From positions 55,072 through 119,071 of the forward strand of contig NZ_KB893268.1 in assembly GCF_000374065.1 (NCBI RefSeq): a stretch of DNA of 64,000 nt, in the 5' to 3' direction. The DNA is from Spirosoma luteum DSM 19990. Its GTDB lineage: Bacteria; Bacteroidota; Bacteroidia; Cytophagales; Spirosomataceae. The translations under genes and the position numbers were made by a program. The notes below the pieces were generated by a model, which worked only from the letters and a program-made list of their open reading frames with translations, was not told the DNA's origin and did not search any database. Below, piece after piece: positions 46,374 through 53,951 of this stretch. Position 1 is the first letter of the stretch. Each line of letters opens with the position of its first letter.

Positions 46374-47342
46374 ATGAGAACGTACCTGGATTTTGAGAAA
46401 CCGATTGCTGACCTCGAAGCACGGCTGGAAGAGACAAAAAAACTGGCCCAAACCAGCAATGTCGATGTGAGCGAAGCGGTTTCCGTACTGGAGCGGAGTA
46501 TCGACAAGCTGCGCCGGGAGATTTTTCAGAACCTGACGCGCTGGCAACGGGTACAGCTTTCCCGGCACCCCGATCGTCCGTATACGCTCGACTACATTTC
46601 GCTTATGTGCAATCAGTTCATCGAATTGCACGGCGACCGAACTGTTCGGGATGACCCGGCTATGGTAGGCGGCTTCTGCGAACTGGGCCGCACCGGCGAA
46701 CCGAGCCAGACAGTCATGATAATCGGGCAACAAAAAGGCCGCAACACCAAGCAGCGGCAGTACCGTAACTTCGGAATGCCTAACCCCGAAGGATACCGCA
46801 AAGCCCTGCGTTTGATGAAGCTGGCCGAGAAATTCAATAAGCCTATCATCACCATGATTGATACGCCGGGCGCGTATCCGGGTCTGGAAGCGGAGGAACG
46901 CGGTCAGGGGGAAGCCATCGCCCGCAACCTGAAAGAAATGTTTATGCTGACGGTGCCGGTCATTTGCATCATCATTGGCGAAGGCGCATCGGGTGGAGCC
47001 TTGGGCGTAGCCATCGGCGACCGGGTCATGATGCTTGAAAACACCTGGTATTCCGTGATTTCGCCCGAAAATTGCTCCACTATTCTATGGCGAAGCTGGG
47101 ATTTTAAGGAGCAGGCCGCCGAAGCCATGAAGCTAACGGCCCGCGACATGAAAGCCAATAAATTAATTGACGAAATTGTAGAGGAACCCCTTGGCGGAGC
47201 GCACAACGACCATCAGGAAATGGCCAACCTTCTCAAAAATGTTATTCTGGACACGCTGGCGGAGCTCAACGCCGTCGACCCTCAGGAACGCATCAACCAG
47301 CGCATCGATAAGTTCTGCGAAATGGGCGTTGTGATGGAGTGA
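46374..47342 (+). CDS. accA: Acetyl-CoA carboxylase carboxyltransferase subunit alpha
   Basis: The 322-residue protein has the expected length and blocks: [17 protein letters not shown] at the start, [51 protein letters not shown], and [20 protein letters not shown]. With AccD it transfers the carboxyl group from biotin to acetyl-CoA in the first step of fatty acid synthesis. accD is not adjacent. A terminator follows at 47359-47393. Confidence 0.98.
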   Translation: MRTYLDFEKPIADLEARLEETKKLAQTSNVDVSEAVSVLERSIDKLRREIFQNLTRWQRVQLSRHPDRPYTLDYISLMCNQFIELHGDRTVRDDPAMVGGFCELGRTGEPSQTVMIIGQQKGRNTKQRQYRNFGMPNPEGYRKALRLMKLAEKFNKPIITMIDTPGAYPGLEAEERGQGEAIARNLKEMFMLTVPVICIIIGEGASGGALGVAIGDRVMMLENTWYSVISPENCSTILWRSWDFKEQAAEAMKLTARDMKANKLIDEIVEEPLGGAHNDHQEMANLLKNVILDTLAELNAVDPQERINQRIDKFCEMGVVME

Positions 47343-47358
47343 AGACAGTGATAATTGC

Positions 47359-47393
47359 AAAAAAGCCGCTGAGTATGACTTAGCGGCTTTTTT
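47359..47393. terminator. Bidirectional intrinsic terminator between accA and the ATPase module
   Basis: AAAAAAGCCGCT (47359-47370) pairs with AGCGGCTTTTTT (47382-47393). It serves the convergent ends of accA and the minus-strand module. Confidence 0.9.
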
Positions 47394-47907
47394 ATGCAAA
47401 ACGTTTAACATTCCCGTGATATAGAATGGCTCCCATATCAGCAAATTCTACCTGCTCGTTCAGGTCAGTAGTTTGTCGGGCAGGTCGCACAGCGGTTCGT
47501 CCAACGCAGGCGTAGGCTTCAATCCGTTTCGTGGTAAATGTCATTCGTTCCTGAAAATACTGAATGGTTGCTTTTAATTGGTCTTTTGCTTTCTGATAAT
47601 GCACAGATCGACGGGCGGCAGTTTCTGTTTCCTTTATTTCAATAAAGCAAAAGGTCTTCTCATCAAAAACGGCGCAATCACAGCGGGTCTTGTCCCGGTC
47701 AGTAAACAGACAATGGTCAATCGCCAGAAAATGAATACTACGCCCGGTCGGGTTTTCAACGGTGAAGTGCTTTAAACCGTACGGGTCGGTTTGAATAGCG
47801 CACTGTTTAGCTTCGGTATCGAATACAAAAAACTCAGTTTCTACGCTCGTTTGCAGACAAGTCTTCTGGACTGTTTCCGGAAATGTTCGTTCGATCAGGT
47901 TACGCAC
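47392..47907 (-). CDS. Small PD-(D/E)xK nuclease-like protein, partner of the ATPase
   Basis: The 171-residue protein starts with GTG at 47907 and overlaps the ATPase stop by 8 bp, so translation is coupled. The segment with D64 (FLAIDHC), D77 (RCDCAVFD) and E90-x-K92 (FIEIKE) has the order and beta-strand setting of a PD-(D/E)xK nuclease core, followed by an amphipathic helix region (HYQKAKDQLKATIQYFQ). No signal peptide or other domain is seen. I do not recognise a named family. Next to an ABC-type ATPase, a nuclease effector is the likeliest role, by analogy with known two-gene defence systems. Confidence 0.65.
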   Translation of the reverse strand: MRNLIERTFPETVQKTCLQTSVETEFFVFDTEAKQCAIQTDPYGLKHFTVENPTGRSIHFLAIDHCLFTDRDKTRCDCAVFDEKTFCFIEIKETETAARRSVHYQKAKDQLKATIQYFQERMTFTTKRIEAYACVGRTAVRPARQTTDLNEQVEFADMGAILYHGNVKRFA

Positions 47908-49084
47908 TGGGGACGCTCCTGTACAAGTTCAATAATTGATCCTGCTCACCGGCAAAATCCTCCGACACATTATCTAATTCACTATCGGCAATAAGGCCAG
48001 TTTTTTCACCCATTATACTCCGTACTGTACCCTTATCGACATAATAGGCGGCAAACTCATCGGGATTAATCCAGCACCGGGACGGAATGATTTTCTCCAC
48101 TTCGGCCCGCAACTCGTCGCTCTTTTGCGCTACTTTATGCGCGAGTATGAGCGTGTTAAAAGACGTGAGCACATAGGGGCTGTGCGTCGTGATAACCCAC
48201 TCCGCTTCTTTGTAGTCAATAGTTGGATCAAGCCCACCCATCAGGTTATAAATAAGATCTTTCTGTGCAGTTGGAAAGAGATTAAGTTCTGGCTCTTCGA
48301 TGATAAAATGACGCTGGGATTGACGGCGTTGGTGTTCTACCACAAGCAATAAAGGGATGATAGATTGGTAGCCGCTAGCACTTTTTGATAAAATTACATG
48401 ACCAGATTTATCACTGTAAACCATATCTGAACCCGCTTCAAGAGAATAAAGAATGTCTAAATACGGAATTTCCAGTCTCTTTATGTAATTACGAGCAAAT
48501 TCGAAGGATGAGCCGAACTGAGTAACTATGTCAGGTAAGTCAGCCCCAGAAGATACAATACCCCAAATATGATAAGAAAGGAGCGAGATTATTGTACGTT
48601 CTGCCGGTATATATATAGAAGGATGAGTAAGTAAGTTTTCTAATAGAATTAGAAAGGCTGATTTACTTTCATCAAAGTTTTTTAAAACATCCTGAGCTTC
48701 AACACCAGATAATTTTTTTATCCATCTATTTGATAAATCGTTACTAGAGTCAATGTATCTTCTTGCTAATACCTCATACATTGATTCTATTCTATCATTT
48801 ACTTTAGGGGCAATAAATTCCTTATTATTTTCAAAGGAAATACTATATAAATCATCAAGGTAGTCAACTTTAGTGTCGGTAGAAATATAAGTGCTGATTC
48901 CGTACTTTTCCAAAAATATTTCTGTAATTGCACCTGGGAATAATTGAGTATCTCCCCCAATCGCAATCAACTTAGCCAGCGTGCTTTTACCGGAACCTTG
49001 CGGGCCGATAAACACCGTGTGCTTTTTGACCTCTACCTCAGCCTCCCGAATTGGGCCGACGTTCTTTACTGTCAACTTTGCCAT
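47900..49084 (-). CDS. ABC/SMC-type AAA ATPase (OLD-like) of a two-gene module
   Basis: The 394-residue protein has Walker A GPQGSGKST (27-35), a signature-like SASGYQS (235-241), Walker B FIIEEPEL (260-267) and an H-loop at H301 (TTHSPYVL). The pieces are arranged as in OLD/RecF-type stand-alone ATPases, with a helical insert in the middle. No Toprim domain follows. The middle of the gene (about 48400-48950) is markedly AT-rich and its codon use differs from its neighbours, which suggests transfer. It is coupled to the small nuclease-like gene. A similar layout occurs in Septu- and PARIS-like systems, but the partner here differs. Confidence 0.85.
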   Translation of the reverse strand: MAKLTVKNVGPIREAEVEVKKHTVFIGPQGSGKSTLAKLIAIGGDTQLFPGAITEIFLEKYGISTYISTDTKVDYLDDLYSISFENNKEFIAPKVNDRIESMYEVLARRYIDSSNDLSNRWIKKLSGVEAQDVLKNFDESKSAFLILLENLLTHPSIYIPAERTIISLLSYHIWGIVSSGADLPDIVTQFGSSFEFARNYIKRLEIPYLDILYSLEAGSDMVYSDKSGHVILSKSASGYQSIIPLLLVVEHQRRQSQRHFIIEEPELNLFPTAQKDLIYNLMGGLDPTIDYKEAEWVITTHSPYVLTSFNTLILAHKVAQKSDELRAEVEKIIPSRCWINPDEFAAYYVDKGTVRSIMGEKTGLIADSELDNVSEDFAGEQDQLLNLYRSVPSA

Positions 49085-49104
49085 ATTGCTTCGCCGTTTG
49101 TCTG

Positions 49105-49124
49105 CAAATCTAACCTTATCTTTG
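49105..49124. promoter_or_regulatory. Divergent -7 elements for the ATPase module and the HAD gene
   Basis: TAGATTTG on the minus strand (49112-49105) and TATCTTTG on the plus strand (49117-49124) are 4 bp apart; both match TAnnTTTG. A TTTG at 49097-49100 is a possible plus-strand -33 element at short spacing. Confidence 0.5.
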
Positions 49125-49170
49125 GCTTCCGGTTCGTACCCGTCCCGAAACGAACCCGTTACTACCCGTT

Positions 49171-49800
49171 ATGCCTGACAAATCAACGCTGAAAAACCTT
49201 ATTTTCGACCTTGGGGATGTTATCATTCCCATTGATCTGACCGCCCCCGTTCGGAATTTTGCGATGCTTGCCAATATGCCCGAAGCCGAGGTGCGGGCCA
49301 TCTGGAAACAGTACGATATCTGGAATCGGTACGAAACGGGTTTGGTCGACGATGAAGCATTCCGGTTGCATGTTCGTCAGTTACTTGGTAACGAAAAGTG
49401 GGCGGATGAGGTAATCGACACGGCCTGGAATAGTGTACTGCTCGATTTACCCGTCGAACGGGTTGAGCGTATCAAAGAGCTTGCGCCAAACTACCGGCTG
49501 TTTTTACTGAGTAATACCAGTCCAATTCATATCCGGCAGGTAAACCAGTTGCTGGTCAATCTGAACCAGCCAACACTGGAAGACCTGTTCGAGCGGGTAT
49601 TCTATTCGTACGACGTTCGCATGGCCAAACCATCGTCCGCCATTTATGAGCACGTGCTGACCGAGGCAGGTCTGGTAGCCGAAGAGACGGCCTTTTTTGA
49701 CGATAATGCGGCAAACATACAGGCGGCTGCCGGGTTAGGTATTCAGGCTGTACACGTTCAGCCACCCATGACAATTCTCGACTACCTGAAGGATTATTAA
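49171..49800 (+). CDS. HAD-superfamily (subfamily IA, YihX-like) phosphatase
   Basis: The 209-residue protein has HAD motif I in FDLGDVIIPIDL, motif II in LLSNTS, motif III Lys in MAKPSSAIYEHVL and motif IV in FFDDNAANI. The whole pattern is close to YihX, a glucose-1-phosphate phosphatase, although substrate range in this group is broad. Cytoplasmic. It is divergent from the ATPase module and followed by a protease gene. Confidence 0.9.
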   Translation: MPDKSTLKNLIFDLGDVIIPIDLTAPVRNFAMLANMPEAEVRAIWKQYDIWNRYETGLVDDEAFRLHVRQLLGNEKWADEVIDTAWNSVLLDLPVERVERIKELAPNYRLFLLSNTSPIHIRQVNQLLVNLNQPTLEDLFERVFYSYDVRMAKPSSAIYEHVLTEAGLVAEETAFFDDNAANIQAAAGLGIQAVHVQPPMTILDYLKDY

Positions 49801-49868
49801 TGATGAATAGAGAATTGTTGATGATGGGATGCTACTCCCATCCATCCTTTGCAGTTCATTATTCATAA
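49799..49868. repeat. Intergenic nested inverted repeat
   Basis: An inner hairpin GATGGGA (49823-49829) with TCCCATC (49836-49842) sits within outer arms AATGATGAAT and TTCATTATTCAT. It starts at the HAD stop and ends before the protease start. Confidence 0.55.
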
Positions 49869-49875
49869 GTCGTCT

Positions 49876-51027
49876 ATGAATCAACGCGTTAAATCGTACC
49901 TCCTGCACGGAGGTCTTTTTTTAGTTACCCTTGTCACCACCACGCTGGCGGGGGCGGAGTGGATGTACGGACGGATTTTTATTCCGTTTGAAGGGTCGCA
50001 GCCGCTCGGCTGGACCGAGTTCTTGGCGGGGTTTCAGTTTTCGGTGCCATTTCTGGCCATCCTGACTGTTCATGAGTTTGGCCACTATTTTACGGCGAAA
50101 GCCAATCGGGTCCGGGTAACCCTCCCATATTACATTCCTATCTGGTTTGGCATCGGGCAAAGCATCGGTACGCTGGGGGCTTTCATCCGCATCAAGGATT
50201 ACATCAACAGCCGCCGAAAATACTTCGATATTGGCATTGCCGGACCATTGGCCGGGTTTGTGCTGGCACTGGTTGTGCTGTGGTACGCTTTCTCGCACCT
50301 GCCCCCGCCGGAGTATATTTTTACCATTCATCCGGAGTACCAGAAATGGGGGCTGGAATACGGGAAGTATGCGTATCAGAAAATGCCCGCGGGGGGCGCC
50401 GTAGCGCTGGGCGATAATTTTTTGTTCAGCTTCTTTAAAACCTACGTGGCCGATCCCGCCCGGTTGCCCCACCCGTATGAGATGACCCACTACCCGTTTG
50501 TGCTGGCGGGATACCTGTCGCTGTTTTTTACGTCGCTTAACCTGATTCCCATTGGTCAACTCGATGGGGGGCATATACTTTATGCCCTCATTGGCCGTAA
50601 ACGGTTTCAGGTAGTGGCTCCCGCGTTGTTCACGGCTTTTGCTTTTTTCGCTGGCTTGGGCATCTATAAACCGGCCGATTTTGCGGTGCCGACTAACGAG
50701 GAGTTTTTCTCCGAACTAGGCGATTTTGCTCTTTATGTTGGCTTTCTGTACCTGGCTTTCGCGCGTATCAGCAAAAATCGGATGACATCGCTACTGGTTA
50801 CCCTCAGCGTAGTGGCTACCCAACTGGTGGTGTCCTGGGTCAATCCCGACCTGGAGGGCTATTCCGGCTTTCTGGTTTTCGTTTTCGTATTAGGCCGTTT
50901 TTTGGGTATTTACCACCCGGAAACGGAACTGGAGGAGCCACTCGATCTAAAACGGCAGGTACTGGGCTGGCTTGCCCTGCTGATTTTTGTCCTGTGCTTT
51001 AGCCCCCGTCCTTTTATCATCTCGTAG
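49876..51027 (+). CDS. Site-2 protease-family (M50) membrane metalloprotease
   Basis: From the ATG at 49876 (MNQRVKSYLLHGG) the protein has 383 residues. The zinc motif HEFGH lies in a hydrophobic segment (LTVHEFGHYFTAKA) and the third ligand in NLIPIGQLDGGHIL. Seven or so hydrophobic segments are visible. The layout, including FGIGQSIGTLGAFIRIKDYINSR, matches plant EGY1-like and bacterial S2P members. It cleaves within the membrane; its target may be an anti-sigma factor, but none is encoded nearby. Confidence 0.92.
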   Translation: MNQRVKSYLLHGGLFLVTLVTTTLAGAEWMYGRIFIPFEGSQPLGWTEFLAGFQFSVPFLAILTVHEFGHYFTAKANRVRVTLPYYIPIWFGIGQSIGTLGAFIRIKDYINSRRKYFDIGIAGPLAGFVLALVVLWYAFSHLPPPEYIFTIHPEYQKWGLEYGKYAYQKMPAGGAVALGDNFLFSFFKTYVADPARLPHPYEMTHYPFVLAGYLSLFFTSLNLIPIGQLDGGHILYALIGRKRFQVVAPALFTAFAFFAGLGIYKPADFAVPTNEEFFSELGDFALYVGFLYLAFARISKNRMTSLLVTLSVVATQLVVSWVNPDLEGYSGFLVFVFVLGRFLGIYHPETELEEPLDLKRQVLGWLALLIFVLCFSPRPFIIS

Positions 51028-51037
51028 CAGAAAACGG

Positions 51038-51655
51038 CTAGGCTGGTATTTTTAGCCGTTCACTCAGGGCAAACACCTCTTTCAGGCATTTAGCGGTCAA
51101 CACCGCATCTTCCAGTGCGTTATGAAACCCGTCTTCGCGGGCAAAACCGAAGTAGCTGGCAATGGCGGTCAGGCTCAACCGATCCGGAACTTTCTGACCG
51201 TTGGCTTTTAGTACCCGGAAGCTAAAGTACCCCAGCGTGTGCAAATCGAGCAGGACGCGGGAGTAGGGCCATTTTAACTTCTCGTACCGGTACGCTTCTT
51301 TCAGGAAATTGATATCGTTGATAACGCTCTGCCCGCAGATGATGACATCGCGCAGGAATGGTGTTCGATCCAGCTGCCCTTTCGGAACGCGCAGACCGAG
51401 TTCCGTGCAAATCCATTCTTCCAGTTCGGGCAATACATCATAAATCATGGGTGCATCCTCCAGTTCGGCCAGGGACAGGTTGTGGATTTTTTCGGACGAT
51501 GAGGAGAATGCTTCCTTATTCTCCGGGTATACATTGGTGAGGTATTGCCCCTTTTCGATCCAGTTATCGTCGAAGAGTACGGCACCCACTTGGATAATTT
51601 CATTGTAGTCCGGCTCCGGGCCGGTCATTTCAAGGTCAAGGACTAAAAAAGGCAT
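51038..51655 (-). CDS. DEDDh-type 3'-5' exonuclease (RNase T/DnaQ-like)
   Basis: The 205-residue protein has the DEDDh residues: DLEMTGPEPD at the start, a middle Asp in VINDINFLKEAYR, and HNALEDAVLTAKCL at the end. Length and layout fit stand-alone DnaQ-like or oligoribonuclease-like exonucleases. It may act on DNA or RNA ends. It converges on the site-2 protease gene with only 10 bp between stops. Confidence 0.9.
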   Translation of the reverse strand: MPFLVLDLEMTGPEPDYNEIIQVGAVLFDDNWIEKGQYLTNVYPENKEAFSSSSEKIHNLSLAELEDAPMIYDVLPELEEWICTELGLRVPKGQLDRTPFLRDVIICGQSVINDINFLKEAYRYEKLKWPYSRVLLDLHTLGYFSFRVLKANGQKVPDRLSLTAIASYFGFAREDGFHNALEDAVLTAKCLKEVFALSERLKIPA

Positions 51656-51712
51656 TGGATGTTGGCGAAAACGCGATAAGTGATAACGGATTTATTTTTG
51701 CGAATTAAACTG

Positions 51713-51745
51713 AAAAATAATCAATCAGTTTTTCATTTAGGCAAC
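51713..51745 (-). promoter_or_regulatory. Candidate promoter of the exonuclease gene
   Basis: On the minus strand TTG (51745-51743) and TATTTTTC (51720-51713) are 22 bp apart, a near match to the consensus. Confidence 0.35.
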
Positions 51746-51790
51746 AAAAAGAGGCTATTCGGGGTTTTACTTTCATACATGCCTGCAAAT

Positions 51791-51815
51791 GCCCCGACAG
51801 CCCAAATGCCGGGGC
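51791..51815. terminator. GC-rich hairpin downstream of the S9 peptidase
   Basis: GCCCCG (51791-51796) pairs with CGGGGC (51810-51815). It lies about 50 bp past the peptidase stop. The U tract is short on either strand. Confidence 0.55.
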
Positions 51816-51866
51816 TTTGTGTTAAATGACGTTATTGGCTTGCTGAACCCGGAAGTAAGATGGGTT

Positions 51867-53840
51867 TTATAGGGATTCACCCCAGATGTATTTGCTGAAC
51901 CACCGGTAATTTTCCTCCATCACCTGCCGCATAGACTTTGGCTTGGTAATACCGTGGCCAAACCCTTTATATACCACCATTTTTACGGGCACACCCTTAT
52001 CTTCCAGGGCTAACCGCAATTCATAGGCGTTGGCAATGGGTACCCGTTTGTCCAATTCACCGTGCTGAATAAGCGTGGGCGTTTTTGCCCGGTTGATATA
52101 GCTGATAGGGGAAGTCTTTTGGTACACATCGGCATTGTCCCAGGGGGTACCCTGAAGGTATTGCCGGGTGAACGGCGTAATATCGGTATTCTGATAATAA
52201 GTAGCCCAGTTCGATATGCCGGCTCCTACCGATGTCGCTTTGAACCGATCACTGTAAGTCGTGATAAAGGCCGATATGTATCCTCCCTGACTCCAGCCCA
52301 TTGCCCCCACTTTGTCTTTATCGACCATGCCTTTACCAATCAGGTAATCGACCCCCGAAATAACATCATCATAGTCACCCAGGCCCAGGTTTTTGACATT
52401 CAACGCCCGGAATTTGCTGCCATAACCCGCTGACCCCCGATAATTTGGTCGCAGCACCAGTGCCCCTTTGGCGGCAAACTGCTCGACGGGGTAGTACCGG
52501 TCAGCTGTCACGGATGGTAAGTCGATACCCGTAGGACCACCGTGTATCACAACCAGCAACGGGTATTTACGGGCCGGGTCGTAGTTGGCAGGCTTGATTA
52601 AAATACCTTCAATGTCGTTCCCATCAACCGATTTCCAACTCACTACCTCACGGGTGGCCGTTTTGTACGAAGCAAGCTGGGTACCCATATCCGTCAGTAC
52701 TCGGGGTGCAAAAGCAGATACGATCGATGTCTGAATCTCCGGGTACTGGTTCGGCATGGCCCCCACAAAGGCCATCTGTCGGCCATCTTTACTGAAAGAG
52801 AACTGTGTAGCAATCAGCTTGTCGGGTTTGGTGAGCCGGTCTATTTTGAGGGAAGCCGGGTCAATGCTGAACAAATGGGCCGCCGTTTTCTGATACCCGC
52901 TGAACAAAATTCCGCTTACTGTCCACTCCAGCAAACTCGCGTTTTCATCGAACGTATTGGTCAGTGTTTTGGGCGTTCCGCCAGTGGCCGGTATGGTGGC
53001 AATGAGCCGGTTGCTATAAAAATAAAACTCATTTTCGTTGGCGGTCGTGAAGGCAATTTGCTGCCCATCCGGCGACCAGACCGGGTTCTGGTCCGGCCCT
53101 TTCAGCGAAACAATCTTGCGGGTTATCGTATCGCCCAGCGTCAGTACGTAGAGGTCCGATGTATGACCGTTGATGATGTCCGGGTTTTTCGACGCATCGA
53201 AGGCGATTTTCTTCCCATCTGGCGATACCACAAAACTGCCTACCGAAAACCCGATACCTTTGGTTAAGGCTTTGGCTACGGCAGGTTTCTCCTTATCCAG
53301 GCTATCGAGCAGGTACAGGTGAACCATTTTGTAATCGTCCCGAACGACTTCGTAATCACTGTATTTCTCCTTACGCTCCTTGTCGGTTTTAATATCGGGT
53401 ACGGTCGCTGAAAAAATGAGTTGCTTCCCCGTTGGCGACCATTTGAAGGCCGTTACACCCGTCTCAAATTTCGACACGGGCCGGGCTTCTCCGCCCGTTG
53501 GACTAATTACGTAGAGTTGCGCCTTCTCATCACGGGTAGACAGAAACGCCAGCCATTTTCCATCGGGCGACCAGGCCGGACTACTGTTCGATTTCTTGGA
53601 ATGCGTCAGCTGAAATTTATCGCCGGTTGCCGTATTGGCTATCCAGATATCGGTATCGTAGGCATTATCGTCCCAATTCGCTCTGGTAAGCGTGTAGGCT
53701 ACCCACCGGCCGTTGGGCGAAAGCTGCGGGTTTGATACGCTCTTCATGGCAATGGACTGGTCGATGGTAGGAGCCTGAGCCAGTCCAGCGTAAGTACCGA
53801 CCAGGCAAGCCAGCAGAATAAGTGGGGAGAAATAATTCAT
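51867..53840 (-). CDS. S9-family prolyl oligopeptidase-type serine peptidase, exported
   Basis: The 657-residue protein has a signal peptide (LILLACLVGTYAGLAQA), an N-terminal TolB/PD40-like beta-propeller (repeats such as SPNGRWVAYTL, SPAWSPDGKWLAFLS, NPVWSPDGQQIAFTT), and a C-terminal alpha/beta-hydrolase. Catalytic Ser is in GWSQGGYIS, Asp in HGELDKRVP, and His in FGHGI. It cleaves peptides in the periplasm or outside, as dipeptidyl or acylaminoacyl peptidase. No partner genes adjoin it. Confidence 0.94.
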   Translation of the reverse strand: MNYFSPLILLACLVGTYAGLAQAPTIDQSIAMKSVSNPQLSPNGRWVAYTLTRANWDDNAYDTDIWIANTATGDKFQLTHSKKSNSSPAWSPDGKWLAFLSTRDEKAQLYVISPTGGEARPVSKFETGVTAFKWSPTGKQLIFSATVPDIKTDKERKEKYSDYEVVRDDYKMVHLYLLDSLDKEKPAVAKALTKGIGFSVGSFVVSPDGKKIAFDASKNPDIINGHTSDLYVLTLGDTITRKIVSLKGPDQNPVWSPDGQQIAFTTANENEFYFYSNRLIATIPATGGTPKTLTNTFDENASLLEWTVSGILFSGYQKTAAHLFSIDPASLKIDRLTKPDKLIATQFSFSKDGRQMAFVGAMPNQYPEIQTSIVSAFAPRVLTDMGTQLASYKTATREVVSWKSVDGNDIEGILIKPANYDPARKYPLLVVIHGGPTGIDLPSVTADRYYPVEQFAAKGALVLRPNYRGSAGYGSKFRALNVKNLGLGDYDDVISGVDYLIGKGMVDKDKVGAMGWSQGGYISAFITTYSDRFKATSVGAGISNWATYYQNTDITPFTRQYLQGTPWDNADVYQKTSPISYINRAKTPTLIQHGELDKRVPIANAYELRLALEDKGVPVKMVVYKGFGHGITKPKSMRQVMEENYRWFSKYIWGESL

Positions 53841-53951
53841 TTGACGAGATGAATGGGTATAAAAGGCTGAAAATAAAGAACTATAAGCAAATTGGAAAGG
53901 GAGTAATTGCGAAATTGACCGGATACTGGCAGCGCGTTGGAAGGATGCTCG

